This document shows, in pieces, positions 44,801 through 50,170 of a stretch of DNA of 64,000 nucleotides; within the stretch, counting starts at the first letter, position 1, and every line of letters begins with the position of its first letter. The notes beneath the pieces were generated by a model. The model ran no database searches and was not told the origin of the DNA. It worked only from the letters and a program-made list of their open reading frames with translations. Source of the DNA: Nectonema munidae (lineage: Eukaryota > Nematomorpha > Nectonematoida > Nectonematidae). Position numbers and translations under genes: made by a program. Location: positions 186,001 through 250,000 of the forward strand of contig JAUIRK010000917.1 of assembly GCA_030549495.1 (NCBI GenBank), in the 5' to 3' direction.

Positions 44801-46248
44801 CACTTGTTTTTAAAGACATCATTGCGCAAAATCCAGTCTCGCAACAATAAGTTGAATGTGACTGTATCAAAAAAATCATAGCACGTTTGGAAAGAATAGG
44901 ATAAACGGTTTTTAATTTGGCCCAGAATGATGGAAGTGCTTGCTCGAAAAAATCGAGTTTTAATTGACTGTCTTCTCTTATTTGAAGAAACTCCACTTTA
45001 GCAGCAACATCAGAGTCATCAATGCTACTTTCGCTGACTGAAAAAGGTCTGGTGATCCAAATGTCATTAGAACGGCTATTTAACTTCGGAAAATAGTTTT
45101 CAATTGCTTGATTGCAATCAATATGTGTGAGATTTAAAATGATTTTTGATTTTAAGGGCAAAATTATTAATTGATTGCATCATACAATCAGGATTAATGA
45201 ATACATCAAATAGAAATAGTTTTGAAACTGATGGAAAGACGTTCATGATGATACACTTTTTGATACCAAAAGTTTTTCATGACCCTTGCAAAAACTTCAA
45301 ATGACCCCCAAAGGGGTCACGACCCCCAGGTTAAGAACCACTGTTCAAGAGGCTCATCTTTTTGGGTTTATATAATTTTATTATATCTTAATATAAATAT
45401 TTTAAAAAATTTTCTATAAACAAATTCAGGCATCCATGTCTGAAAATGTGTATACTATTAGAAAGGTCAACTAATGAGATTTATTGGGTGTTGGACAGTT
45501 CTAAAGTTAAAAATGAAGTCATGTCATGAAAAAAATTATAGTCGTGGACATTTATATACAGTATGTGTTGGTGTATCGCGCAATTAATGACACAAGTTCT
45601 CAGTTTTGTTATAAAAAGAGTATTATTTAGCTATATAATTCGAAAAATGAAATTTAAATGTAATCGTTGGGGTGAATAAATATCTGAAAGGTTGAATTAA
45701 ATGAAGGGATGGTCTGTGTGCTTCATTCAATTTGTTTGCTTGTAGGCGATAATAGCGACAATGAAAGATCTGTTCTCGACTCTTCAATAGCCTCTTCCAC
45801 GGTGCATGATTGCGTTCACTTGGAAGCGTGGTGTCAAAGGCACCGTATCATTGCTCACTTTAGGTGCCACTTCATCACCGCTTCCAACTCACAGCCCAGC
45901 CACTTCTTCATCACTCCAACACACGTCTACGTCATCAAGGAGTTAGATCCCAAATGTAAGGGCCTGGCACACGTCACCACCTCGCACCCCATATCGCAAA
46001 TAATCAAAATCACTTGCAATAAAAAAATGCCCGAACTCGTCACACTTAAATACGGTTTCATTCATGACTCGCATGTAAGCACCGCTCCGCTCTTTTCTTA
46101 CTGCCATTTCTTTTTTCTCACCCCTTTTTACTTTTTTTAGTTAATAGTTAAGTCATTTGACAAATTTCATTTTCCAAAGCCTGGTGATGTCATTAAGATT
46201 ATTAAGAATCGCATATTCGAAATAATGGAACTAGATAATAATAATTGA
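8741..46248 (+). CDS. TBC1D23: TBC1 domain family member 23 (TBC1D23), 13 coding exons, first exon missing
   Basis: The joined exons encode about 682 residues, against roughly 684-699 in vertebrates, so only a short N-terminus is lacking. Known role: at the trans-Golgi TBC1D23 binds golgin-97 and golgin-245 and, through its C-terminus, FAM21 of the WASH complex, capturing endosome-derived vesicles. Exons 1-7 (here numbered within the window) encode the TBC domain, exons 8-11 the rhodanese-like domain (MIDCRTASMYNSGH, then CIVGTGVREDEKYL), and exons 12-13 the C-terminal PH-like domain (IKITCNKKMPELVTLKYG). As in the vertebrate protein, the TBC domain lacks a clear IxxDxxR arginine finger and the rhodanese loop has no catalytic Cys, so it is probably an adaptor, not an enzyme. 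All 12 introns have GT-AG ends and compatible phases. Introns range from 52 bp to about 6.8 kb, and the long ones are full of transposons. Confidence 0.93.
8902..9007 (+). CDS. TBC1D23: TBC1D23 exon b
   Basis: A 52-bp intron precedes it (acceptor TTTCTAG). It encodes VCLESNDSCHYTKEWDGLYN and then LRSHCQAFV, aligning with the vertebrate SWDGILDLPEQ...CLQFI. It ends in phase 1 at a GTATAC donor. Confidence 0.88.
10275..12569 (-). pseudogene. piggyBac transposase relic split by a hAT insertion
   Basis: The N-terminal piece (12569-12404) has DLMQFIGIILLSGYNILPKE. The core piece (11157-10792) has the first catalytic Asp in CLSIDESMVPYFGKHSC, then KPVRFGYKILYICSSDGYPY, and ends with VYFDKFFSSHKLFE, containing the second Asp. 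The C-terminal piece (10517-10275) has MDRLLSSYRTQIKGKKWWW and then a region where the zinc finger would be expected. The coding sequence is disrupted by the hAT insertion and at least one frame change between 10517 and 10792. Confidence 0.85.
11184..12395 (-). mobile_element. hAT element, internally deleted, nested in piggyBac
   Basis: Inverted ends are CAGGGCGAGGAAAAATTGAC on the left and, reversed, CAGGGCGAGTAAAAGTCAAT on the right. They are flanked by a perfect 8-bp target repeat, GTTATCAC (11176-11183 and 12396-12403). The 1212-bp body keeps minus-strand traces of a transposase: a zinc-finger-like FYCKVCLTEVKHEEV (about 12130-12050) and a C-terminal dimerisation-like LEVERSFSKLEKLLENDR (about 11450-11390). 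The central catalytic part is missing. It is younger than the piggyBac it splits. Confidence 0.9.
14176..14720. repeat. Compound CA-rich microsatellite / minisatellite
   Basis: About 545 bp of ACAC broken by regular GCATA, CATA and occasional CATATA interruptions, giving a shifting CACACGCATA unit. Long open frames of alternating His/Thr or Cys/Val on both strands are artefacts of the dinucleotide repeat. It lies in the intron 0.23 kb upstream of TBC1D23 exon c. Confidence 0.97.
14955..15165 (+). CDS. TBC1D23: TBC1D23 exon c (TBC domain core)
   Basis: Acceptor AATTTAG; the entering split codon is G|AT (Asp). It reads DDLDVEETCRISLLSDVESV, continues ITYYCKSRSIIYSQEKRW, and ends IVTRYIIR, aligning with vertebrate [21 protein letters not shown]. 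This is the segment where active TBC GAPs carry IxxDxxR; the Arg position is not conserved. Phase 2 donor GTTTGA at 15166. Confidence 0.93.
15926..16009. mobile_element. 84-bp pogo/Tc1-mariner-like MITE flanked by TA
   Basis: The left end is TAGTAGAACCTCTGTTATAT and the right end, reversed, is CAGTAGACTCTCGTTAAGTC; both continue to CGGAC. TA lies on each side, the target of this superfamily, and the ends resemble Tigger/pogo termini. It is little more than two inverted repeats. Confidence 0.65.
16010..17203. other. Intron sequence, nothing recognised
   Basis: AT-rich part of the TBC1D23 intron between exons c and d. No open frame, repeat ends or RNA motif could be supported. Confidence 0.5.
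17204..18327 (-). pseudogene. LINE reverse transcriptase domain
   Basis: Three frame-shifted pieces. 18327-17908 has LQNYRPVSVVPVISKNFEKI and YLKSAFDSI. 17904-17473 has MGVPQGSVLGPLLFIIYLND and SYAGDISLLF, where the usual YADD active site has become YAGD. 17452-17204 has the thumb region with KSLIESVISFSIINWG. The changed active site and frame breaks indicate an inactive enzyme. It would have carried out target-primed reverse transcription. Confidence 0.88.
18697..19747 (-). pseudogene. LINE apurinic-type endonuclease domain
   Basis: The upstream piece (19747-19361) contains NILSINIQSLKAKYD and VIALQETWLP, the N-terminal endonuclease blocks. The next piece (19407-18697) contains RHRGVGFIVRKS, CITRPTSKTQLDNIF and SLSDNLPIFISLEY, the C-terminal blocks with the Ser-Asp-(His) motif, where the expected His is Asn. 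A frame change lies where the pieces meet. Confidence 0.85.
19638..21247 (-). pseudogene. LINE ORF1 (RRM-like plus CCHC knuckles), split by a MITE
   Basis: Starts at ATG 21247 (MESSQLTHVLNKLKD). A frame change near 21090 leads to KSYSQAVERNINIKNFP and then an RRM-like stretch, KDNIYVNFE. The MITE at 20225-20819 interrupts at that point; coding resumes with NEIELNKALNDLNSKK. The C-terminal piece (19892-19638) has Cys/His knuckles: YCLNCIDYS, CSSHEHTFDKC and LKCLKCKS. Such ORF1 proteins bind LINE RNA. Confidence 0.8.
20225..20819. mobile_element. MULE-like MITE with seven-unit iterated arms
   Basis: Inverted arms of about 112 bp begin GGTATCCGGTAATTTCATCG on the left and, reversed, GATTCACTGTAATTTCATCG on the right. 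Each arm holds seven CATCG units (left starts 20240, 20254, 20270, 20285, 20300, 20316, 20332) at 14-16 bp spacing, mirrored in the right arm. A 9-bp repeat, TCTCAAAAT, flanks it (20216-20224 and 20820-20828); long arms and a 9-bp target repeat fit Mutator-like elements. The interior of about 370 bp is AT-rich and non-coding. Confidence 0.85.
21560..21720 (+). repeat. SINE copy, tRNA-derived family A, diverged
   Basis: Shares with the copies at 31985 and 39655 the block ATAGCTCGATACAAACAG, then a TGCCTTC-like segment and a 3' end near ACCTTTACCATTA. The box B region (GGTTCTCGATGATC) is degraded. Confidence 0.55.
21930..22053 (+). CDS. TBC1D23: TBC1D23 exon d (TBC domain)
   Basis: Acceptor ATTTTTAG; completes a split Arg codon. 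It encodes FDDSDLLAFHIFRLILLYHD and then FLESKKIYPELYSSQW, matching vertebrate [20 protein letters not shown] and DTKKITPDSYALNW. Phase 0 donor GTAACT; the open frame reads on past it but loses similarity. Confidence 0.92.
22054..23755. other. Intron between TBC1D23 exons d and e
   Basis: Mostly AT-rich. At 22371-22412 a G-rich stretch containing GTGGCGGCGTGC resembles a hAT end, but no partner was found. Overlapping open frames on both strands at 22943-23163 are about 60 codons each with no family recognised. Confidence 0.4.
23756..23874 (+). CDS. TBC1D23: TBC1D23 exon e (C-terminal TBC domain)
   Basis: Acceptor TTTCAG. It encodes TLFADSCSLEALYSLWDVYF and then QIANPFLIFFISLVFLENL, matching vertebrate [20 protein letters not shown] and [20 protein letters not shown]. 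Ends in phase 2. Confidence 0.93.
23957..24003 (+). CDS. TBC1D23: TBC1D23 exon f (47-nt micro-exon)
   Basis: Acceptor CTTTTTTAG, donor GTAAAC. Completes AG|C and encodes EHIQSMKSQSKESII, matching vertebrate VILTQESDSKEEVI. Phases 2 in and 1 out agree with both neighbours. Confidence 0.85.
24963..25115 (-). pseudogene. hAT transposase C-terminal dimerisation fragment
   Basis: On the minus strand this reads QALLLIKPTSIEAEGAFSNA and then LTNVRCSLAPEALHANTYL, ending at a stop. It is the hAT C-terminal block (compare SxERxFSxAG...RxxLxPExLxxLxFL). No upstream catalytic part or element ends were recognised, so it is a solitary relic in a TBC1D23 intron. Confidence 0.7.
25472..27506 (+). mobile_element. 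piggyBac element, about 2.0 kb, decayed
   Basis: TTAA lies at 25472-25475 and 27503-27506. The inverted right end, TTAACCCTTTAGTTACCAAT, continues to GGGTCAAAAATCATCCCAAT, and the left end has GGGGTCACAATCGACCCCAA at the corresponding place, so the subterminal repeats match better than the outermost bases. A plus-strand transposase relic fills the interior. Confidence 0.68.
25779..27360 (+). pseudogene. piggyBac transposase relic
   Basis: The first piece (25779-26072) is the acidic N-terminus (SSDEVNKFSDEEVDSILCSD). 26159-26404 includes GKTMPRNRFREINIVLYFDD. Further frames give NVTIDEQLFTF (first Asp), LPRKPGKYGIKFWLSCDSST, ITCDNFFTSYNLGEYSFSKK (second Asp) and KGDVDTAD followed by CQGYTTKRKRVNG (third Asp region). 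Many stops and frame changes make it old. It is distinct in sequence from the other piggyBac copies here. Confidence 0.85.
27507..28127. other. Intron sequence before TBC1D23 exon g
   Basis: AT-rich, no supported feature other than the acceptor at its end. Confidence 0.4.
28128..28231 (+). CDS. TBC1D23: TBC1D23 exon g (linker after TBC domain)
   Basis: Acceptor CGTTTAG; completes G|AA. It encodes ETIKSIPREMSSSDMDDLFS and then AANYYASHTPSSILM, matching vertebrate [20 protein letters not shown] and AQYYCSKTPASFRK. Phase 0 donor GTATTT. Confidence 0.9.
29097..30802 (-). pseudogene. piggyBac transposase, nearly complete, few breaks
   Basis: Reading from ATG 30802: an acidic N-terminus (30802-30428), the catalytic core (30330-29707) with VDVDETMVPYFGKYGCQ (first Asp), KPIRFGYKVWCMNSFDGY and YHIYLDNYFTSLKLFEEL (second Asp), then the C-terminal part (29624-29097) with RGIGGTDLQNYALSC (third Asp), SIRSKKWWFPLAIFLIESSM and a Cys-rich tail, CAYCHLQSAKHKCIKCNVAL. 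Only about two or three frame changes or stops separate the pieces (near 30330-30430 and 29624-29707), so it is the youngest of the four piggyBac coding relics. The transposase would cut and paste at TTAA. It sits opposite to TBC1D23 in its intron between exons g and h. A TTAA after GCCTATACGGG at about 31405 could be the 5' end; the other end was not found. Confidence 0.88.
30840..31108. repeat. Two tandem copies of a roughly 130-bp unit upstream of the piggyBac ORF
   Basis: Copy 1 (about 30853-30979) and copy 2 (about 30980-31108) share CTTATAAATA, AATGTAGTGA, a GATGCAGGTCCCAGTG-like block, GACAGCAGTGA, TGATCAT and the end CTATTTATGAGCGAGTA. They lie directly 5' of the transposase start and could duplicate its promoter (each has a TATAAATA-like box). 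Confidence 0.8.
31985..32115 (+). repeat. SINE copy, tRNA-derived family A
   Basis: Degenerate box B GTGTTTGATCC near 32008, then ATAGCTCGATACAAGCAG, TTCTGCCTTC, and a 3' end GTTGCCTTTACATTACC. The same order occurs at 21560 and 39655. Confidence 0.6.
32225..32298. repeat. Five-unit iterated TGGNAATTTTCC array
   Basis: Units begin TGG at 32225, 32240, 32255, 32272 and 32287: TGGCAATTTTCC, TGGTAATTTTCTCC, TGGCAGTTATCCC, TGGCAAATTTCCC, TGGTAATTTTCC. The 15-17 bp period and GGTAATTT core recall one arm of the MITE at 20225. No inverted partner was found. Confidence 0.75.
32668..33829 (-). pseudogene. hAT transposase relic, ZMYM / DUF4371 type
   Basis: The first piece (33829-33533) has NQAVYVHCGDHALSLTLVKA and IRNACVVVGSLAKFFSLSAV, the region around the His/Asp block typical of DUF4371-type transposases (zinc-finger MYM-type 1-like). 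The second piece (33499-33053) is the helical insertion region with IFEKAQDLYGEE and YYRRSIYLPFLDGIISQMDD. The last part has the hAT dimerisation block AERKFSVLKYLVIS and RLNGLALAYIHRHI, ending near 32668. The N-terminal zinc finger was not found. Confidence 0.8.
34208..34336 (+). CDS. TBC1D23: TBC1D23 exon h
   Basis: Acceptor TTTTTTCAAG. It encodes QYKDYLFGDIDKEH and then HFCLHVLPHEILSSKEK, matching vertebrate KDNHHLFGS and LCLAISVSEILQAN. Phase 0 donor GTTATT, followed by a 63-bp intron that ends in an in-frame stop, so splicing is required. Confidence 0.85.
34400..34498 (+). CDS. TBC1D23: TBC1D23 exon i (start of rhodanese-like domain)
   Basis: Acceptor TTTTATTAG, donor GTAAGT. It encodes SSMAIKFSMIDCRTASMYNS and then GHLMNAYHLESSL, matching vertebrate [20 protein letters not shown]. 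Confidence 0.93.
34653..35060 (-). pseudogene. hAT C-terminal relic
   Basis: The minus strand reads KLSPEQFVEMQKCQATTSAV followed by a stop and SFPVLKKFLAMID, a diverged hAT dimerisation block. The CQATTSAVE core resembles the nested hAT at 11184 (CQVLTLEVE). CAGGGCCATTTT at 34653 could be its end. No right end was found. Confidence 0.5.
35147..35230. mobile_element. Possible pogo-like MITE remnant
   Basis: TAGACTCTCTCTATTAAGAC on the left and, reversed, a TACTTCTCTCAATTGAGAC-like block on the right form imperfect inverted repeats resembling the ends of the element at 15926. Confidence 0.35.
36110..38245 (-). mobile_element. ZBED-type hAT element, nearly intact
   Basis: The left end is CAGTGTTTCTCAACC, a classic Charlie-type hAT terminus, after flank TGCTAGAC. 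The proposed right end near 38245 (AAAACACTA, flank TTCTAGTT) is decayed and less sure. The transposase fills 36323-38091. Confidence 0.65.
36323..38091 (-). pseudogene. hAT transposase, ZBED5/SCAND3/FAM200-like, three lesions
   Basis: Reading from ATG 38091: a zinc-finger-like N-terminus (DCAQCIHCSLV, then LLNHRDKMH), a stop near 37830, then a frame change near 37700 and another near 37030, both in A/T runs. The core (37712-37023) has LQLDESTDIAMYSQLIAFVR, ICTDGAPAMIGVKGGFVTLV and HCSLHRYALASKTLP, then VRWLSRGNCLSRLFELR. The last piece (36323-37036) has the dimerisation block IYLCEYGFSDLATIKTKSRN. With only about three breaks over roughly 590 codons it is a young copy, in the intron between TBC1D23 exons i and j and opposite to the gene. 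Confidence 0.9.
38339..38405. repeat. Solo piggyBac-like end with two hairpins
   Basis: TTAACCCTCGCATGG begins at 38339, as in a piggyBac terminus. A GC palindrome, AAGGCCGCTGCGGCCCTT, follows at 38360-38377. A perfect 12-bp hairpin, TTGACTAATAAA / TTTATTAGTCAA, occupies 38376-38405. No opposite end was seen. Confidence 0.45.
38477..40658. mobile_element. Non-coding hAT element, 2182 bp, perfect target repeat
   Basis: The left end is CAGGAGCGCACATCC and the right end, reversed, is CACGGGCGCACATCC, with identical 8-bp flanks TTTTATAT (38469-38476 and 40659-40666). A second left-like end, CAGGGGCGCACATCC, lies inside at 38830 and a third related block at about 39046, so copies may be nested or partly duplicated. 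No transposase was found; a SINE lies inside at about 39655. The ends resemble those of the element at 54132. Confidence 0.8.
39655..39810 (+). repeat. SINE copy, tRNA-derived family A, best box B
   Basis: The tRNA-like head has TGGTTGAAATGATGG as a rough box A and GGATTCGATTCC (39702-39713) as a good box B. The tail ends GGTACCTTTATCTTACC, shared in outline with the copies at 21560 and 31985. Confidence 0.65.
40972..41167 (+). CDS. TBC1D23: TBC1D23 exon j (rhodanese-like domain)
   Basis: Acceptor CAAACTAG. It encodes MLQDLSKFSESVESILTAIK and HICIVGTGVREDEKYLHMVI, then HQAFLSFLKGGYI, matching vertebrate [36 protein letters not shown] and YVSIASGGF. The active-site loop CIVGTGV lacks the rhodanese Cys-x5-Arg nucleophile arrangement, as in vertebrates. 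The leading ATG is internal: SSL|MLQ is continuous with exon i. Phase 1 donor GTAATA. Confidence 0.95.
41519..41982. mobile_element. hAT MITE, 464 bp, with GGAGCCGGAG arms
   Basis: The left end is CAGGGCTTCGGAGTCGGAGC; the right end, reversed, is CAGGGCTTCGGAGCCGCCTC. Flanks are GTTAAGAC (41511-41518) and GTTAAAAC (41983-41990), an 8-bp target repeat with one change. Both arms repeat GGAGCCGGAG-like units; the interior is AT-rich with no transposase. Confidence 0.88.
41991..44024. other. Rest of TBC1D23 intron j-k
   Basis: AT-rich with one coding-like 27-codon frame at 42838-42921 (MSDVESLIRKKHFTIEEDRK, ending NVASAL). The segment at about 43290-43500 is less AT-rich but unrecognised. Confidence 0.4.
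44025..44393 (+). CDS. TBC1D23: TBC1D23 exon k (linker region)
   Basis: Acceptor ATTATTTAG completes G|GT. It encodes VHEATIPKFPHLLVDHN, KECRVCNSDFSPI, then an acidic and Ser-rich linker with GLMKYFSTALKLDEVKDKLN and RNIPSLFSIVENCEE. It aligns in position with the vertebrate linker (GMKSLVNKMTVALK, VREKVISFIEN, KPVFSIGDEEE). Phase 1 donor GTAATT at 44394; the open frame reading on past it is intron. Confidence 0.9.
44486..45343 (-). mobile_element. hAT element, 858 bp, internally deleted
   Basis: The left end is CAGTGGTTCTTAACC and the right end is the exact inverse, GGTTAAGAACCACTG. Flanks are TTCTAGAG (44478-44485) and TTCAAGAG (45344-45351), an 8-bp target repeat with one change. It lies in the TBC1D23 intron between exons k and l. 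Confidence 0.92.
44694..45161 (-). pseudogene. hAT transposase C-terminal part, ZBED-type
   Basis: 155 codons covering the C-terminus: LPSFWAKLKTVYPILSKRAM, then STYCCETGFCAMMSLKTSAR and DTRCCLSSITPCFEKL, the hAT dimerisation region. Compare the intact-looking block of the 36110 element (LCEYGFSDLATIKTKSRN). The N-terminal and catalytic parts are deleted. Confidence 0.85.
45746..46074 (+). CDS. TBC1D23: TBC1D23 exon l (C-terminal PH-like domain)
   Basis: Acceptor CTTGTAG completes A|GC. It encodes an acidic lead (DNSDNERSVLDSSIASST), then HFFITPTHVYVIKELDPKC, KGLAHVTTSHPISQIIKITC and NKKMPELVTLKYG. This matches vertebrate [20 protein letters not shown] and [20 protein letters not shown], the FAM21-binding domain. 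Phase 0 donor GTAAGC. Base composition is clearly richer in C than the other exons. Confidence 0.95.
46141..46248 (+). CDS. TBC1D23: TBC1D23 last exon
   Basis: Acceptor TTTTTTTAG; 66-bp intron. It encodes LIVKSFDKFHFPKPGDVIKI and then IKNRIFEIMELDNNN before TGA, matching vertebrate [20 protein letters not shown]. Confidence 0.93.
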   Translation, partial: LIVKSFDKFHFPKPGDVIKIIKNRIFEIMELDNNN

Positions 46249-46451
46249 AGACAATACAACTTTATTCATTCTTTTTTCGTAAAACATTCCATGATTTATT
46301 TTCTATATTGAATTGCATTCATTTTTTCCATCGATTTTATATTTTAAATATTTATTGTGTCTTTGATTCAATATCGTCATAATATTTTCAAAAAGAAATT
46401 ATATATATATATGTGTTATATATAGTATAAGACATTATAATGTTTTTTTGC

Positions 46452-46457
46452 AATAAA
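46452..46457 (+). terminator. TBC1D23: Candidate polyadenylation signal of TBC1D23
   Basis: AATAAA about 200 bp after the stop codon. Other AT-rich variants are nearby, so the exact site is uncertain. Confidence 0.5.
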
Positions 46458-46679
46458 TTTTTGATACATTTATCTTTTTAAATACCAACCCATACTATTG
46501 CTCTGCTAGCAAAATTTAAGCTGAGAAAAGGACAAACTTATCTTTATAGGAGCAAAGTTATTTATTTTTTTCAAAGAACCCAAAAAATATACACAGTAAA
46601 AAATTATAATCAAGCCTTCACGTCATACCTATTATAATCGGTACTAATCTGTAATGTAATAACACAGTATGTGTTATTG

Positions 46680-47102
46680 CACTGGCTCCCAAAGTGTGCA
46701 GTAGCTCTCCCAGGAGGGGCATTTTTAAATTCTATGAGGGCGCTGTGAAAAGTTACTAGTAAGTATTAGGTATTAATTGTTTTCCTAATTGAAGCAAAAA
46801 ATATTTTGTATAATTTTTATGATAGATATAATTTTGGAAAATAGTTTGTATAAGTAGCTATAAATTTTTTACAATAATTCTCTTCCCACTATTTGGAAGT
46901 GACTAAAATCTTTTTAATATTTCCCACGGATTGTGTGGTAGAAAATCGTATAGATAATGCGAAGGGGTGATATCAGAATTAATTTCAGTAATATTTCACC
47001 GAAGATTTAAAATTGGAAGATAAACACCGAACTTAAGAGTCACATGGAAGTCTTTGCATGGGCGTTTTCTTGAAATAAAGGAAAAGTTTGGGAAATACTC
47101 TG
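46680..47102. mobile_element. Possible hAT MITE, 423 bp
   Basis: The left end CACTGGCTCCCAAAGTGTG and right end GTTTGGGAAATACTCTG look like decayed inverted hAT termini. The flanks TGTTATTG and TTAGTGTG match poorly, and nothing coding lies between. Confidence 0.45.
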
Positions 47103-47409
47103 TTAGTGTGTGATTAGTTTATATATTCTATTTTATAATCCCAGTCGAGGTAAATTTTTTTTAAAGATACCCAGTGTCAGTGAATTTTGTGTATTTTGCC
47201 AAAAAGGAATATTGCACGATGTATAGAGGTTACGCGATGTATCTGCATTCTAAGTTACAGCTTCAGTATATACATATATTCAAGTCTATATATCTATATA
47301 CAATAATAATAGTAACTCGGTTTTACGGCTACTTTCCCAGCAAGCTAGGGGACAAGCTAATTTTTCATTTCCAAAATTCCCCATTTTGTTCACCTATATA
47401 TAGATATAG

Positions 47410-48398
47410 CAGGGATCACCAAACTACGCCTGCGGACCGGATTCGGCCCGAGAAGTAAGTTTATTCGGCTCGCATGCTAAATTTTGATTTGAATAAATAG
47501 GTCTTACAAGAAAAGTATTCTTGAAATATTTTGTCTTCATTTCCACTTTTTATGTATCCTCGGTGTATCAACTTTGCCACCAGGGAAGAACATAGAAATA
47601 ACTTCGTTCAACGAATTAGCACATCTACTAATTTTATGATAAACAAACGATGTTAAAGCTTTAACTTAATTTTTAGATTTATATCCTTTGATAACTCTTC
47701 TATTATCTGAACATCAGAATTAACACGACGAATAAAATCAAGGAGTTGTATCAGCTGTTTCATTCAGTGCCAAAGGAAAAGAGTATTTGCTCTAGGATAT
47801 TTTGTTCATTTTTTTCTGTTTTTTGTAATTCATGGTGTTAGTTCTGATTTTCAGATAATAGAAGAGTTAGGCTCAAATGGAGGAGGCTCATCAAAAGCGT
47901 CCTCTATGTAGAAACGGGAAAATAAAGCTGAGAAGAAGAAAAATTAGCGTCAGTGTAGCATGCATGATACAGCGACCAAAGGCATTTTTATAGAAATTGA
48001 GAAAGTGTTGCGAAACCTTGAATGGTATCAATTATGAGGCTTACAGTTGATGTTGAGTTGGGTTTAACAATTCCAAGTCCACTTTTTTCATTGCTTTTTA
48101 CACCAATAAACTTTGGGTGGAAAAGATTTACGTCTTTGTTGTGTACTGAAAGCAGCGATTTCTGTTGTAAACTTAATTAGAGGATACACACTAAATCATT
48201 GTCAGTTTGAAACGTTTCTTGACTCTTATTTCTTTTTGTTTTCTTTGATGATTTTTTTAAATAAAATTAAGTTTGCCATTTATAGTTTTAAACAAGTATT
48301 AATAGGAATTTCATAATGCCAGTGTTTTTAACTTTTCAATATCCCGGCACAGCCTTTTCGGTAACCCGGCATGCTTCAAAAAAGCTTGGTGACTCCTG
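47410..48398. mobile_element. hAT element of GTF2I-repeat / Charlie8 style, rearranged
   Basis: The left end is CAGGGATCACCAAACT; the right end, reversed, is CAGGAGTCACCAAGCT. Both ends are GC-rich (GCGGACCGGATTCGGCCCG on the left). Transposase traces occur head to head: the minus strand near 47690-47770 has ALNETADTT and RRVNSDVQIIEELS, and the plus strand near 47838-47880 has VSSDFQIIEELG. Flanking target repeats are decayed. Confidence 0.75.
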
Positions 48399-50086
48399 TT
48401 CTAGAGTTTTGACAAGCTCCCAATTATATAGGATTCAAGATCGTATATTCAACCTTATTTATTTTTCAAACAAACTAAATCTGGAAACTTGATGAAATCC
48501 GAAAAATTGGCAACAAAAATGTTGAAAATTAATGCAAGATCACAAGAAAACCTGAAGTGGATTAACTTCTTTGAAACTTGAATCCAAAGTTATACCGTTC
48601 TTTGTTATTATATTTTATACTTTCATATATTTCTTTTCTAAGAAGAATGAATAATTGTCAAAAGTGCCATTATTATCTAAATAATAATCTAGTAGGAATT
48701 TTTAACATTTTTGTAGATCAAATTTGTCTATATAAAGCAGCTTCAACTTTTGGAGGATCGTGTTTGAAGAATTACGTTATATTTTGCTCTTATTATAACA
48801 ATAAAAGATTATCTTCTAACCTTAGTTCTATCATTAGAGCACAAGATTATAATCCTTATCGATTTTGAATCGGCCTTGATAATAAAAATTAATTAATGTA
48901 TTCTATTCTTCCCTAATGTTTTATCAGAGAATTCAGTTTAAATACTGACATATTTTTCAAATACTATCTCTTTAAATATTAATAATATAGCTGTTATATA
49001 ACTAATTAATAATGCATATGGTTAGTGTCGTTTACTCTGATCACTCCCTCTGTTCACCTTATATTTGCCATGAGGCGAGGAGATGAGTGCAAAATCGATA
49101 ATTAAATATTCGCTTAGTGCACAGGCTTTGAAGGAATGAAAGCGCTTTATTCGACAGCCACAACGACCAATACGATCTAAATCTATTTTCCATGACAGGG
49201 CTGACAAATTTTAATAGTTGCAATTAATATCAATCCTAAGTATATTGTTACTCAGCGCCAGGATCGATGCGAGCGAGAGATAACATATTAATTAAAAGTA
49301 CAACGTATTGTTTATACTTGTAATATATTTCATGTATTTTTACTTATATATATGGCACGAGTAAAATGCGATATTTTACACATTAGTTATATGCATAGAA
49401 CACTAATCTGAGCTAACTCAGAGCTCCAAATATAGTGGCATGCTACTTATTTAAAATATGCACGATGCCTCTTGTTATTATTTGCACTCTGCGTACATGT
49501 GCATTTTTTTCTTATATTTCAACTAAAATGTGTATATGCAGAATTTTGATAATTGCAACTTATTTGCACAGTTCTCTGCTGCATATAAAATGCATTTTTA
49601 AACGATCTTTCATTTAAGGCCTGGCTAGAGTCAAAAAGAAGTAAGAAGAATAGTAGTGAATTGAAGAAGAAAAAGGGGAAAAATTGAAAACCTGAGCTAA
49701 AATTTAGAGATTTTTTTAGACGAAGGAGAGGATAATTTGATCTGTCTGACCAAAGTATATACCCCTGTTGAAAGGCGCTTTTATGCTCTCTCCTCGTGTC
49801 CAAAACATCCAAGATTTAGGGGAAAATTTGGCCCCAGACAATAATATTGAAAAAAAAGATTTCCCAGTCTCTTTTCAATAATTTTTTTTAATGATCATTT
49901 GAAGAAAAGTCAATTCATAAAATATCATTTTTATAAATTTTTAACAAAACAAAATTTATAAATAGATTTTATTAATTTTTCTCAATAATAATAAATTATA
50001 ATAAATGATTTTACAAATTTAAAACTTTATAAAATAACTAAAGATTTATATATTTACATTTTTTTGATAAAAAATTATTGTTTAAG
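48399..50086. other. Intergenic stretch between the two host genes
   Basis: No gene recognised. 49015-49270 is less AT-rich than its surroundings but has no supported coding frame or RNA fold. Confidence 0.4.
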
Positions 50087-50170
50087 CGAGACAGTCGAAG
50101 ACGTAGTTTAAGTGGCTCAATTAAGGAGGTGGCTTACTTGGAAACAGCAAAAAAATCCGTCTCTTTTTAA
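50087..50170 (+). other. Candidate orphan terminal exon
   Basis: After an AG acceptor-like site (GTTTAAG), an open stretch reads RDSRRRSLSGSIKEVAYLET and then AKKSVSF before TAA. The Arg/Ser composition is unusual for this AT-rich DNA and looks coding, but no upstream exon was identified and no family was recognised. Confidence 0.25.
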
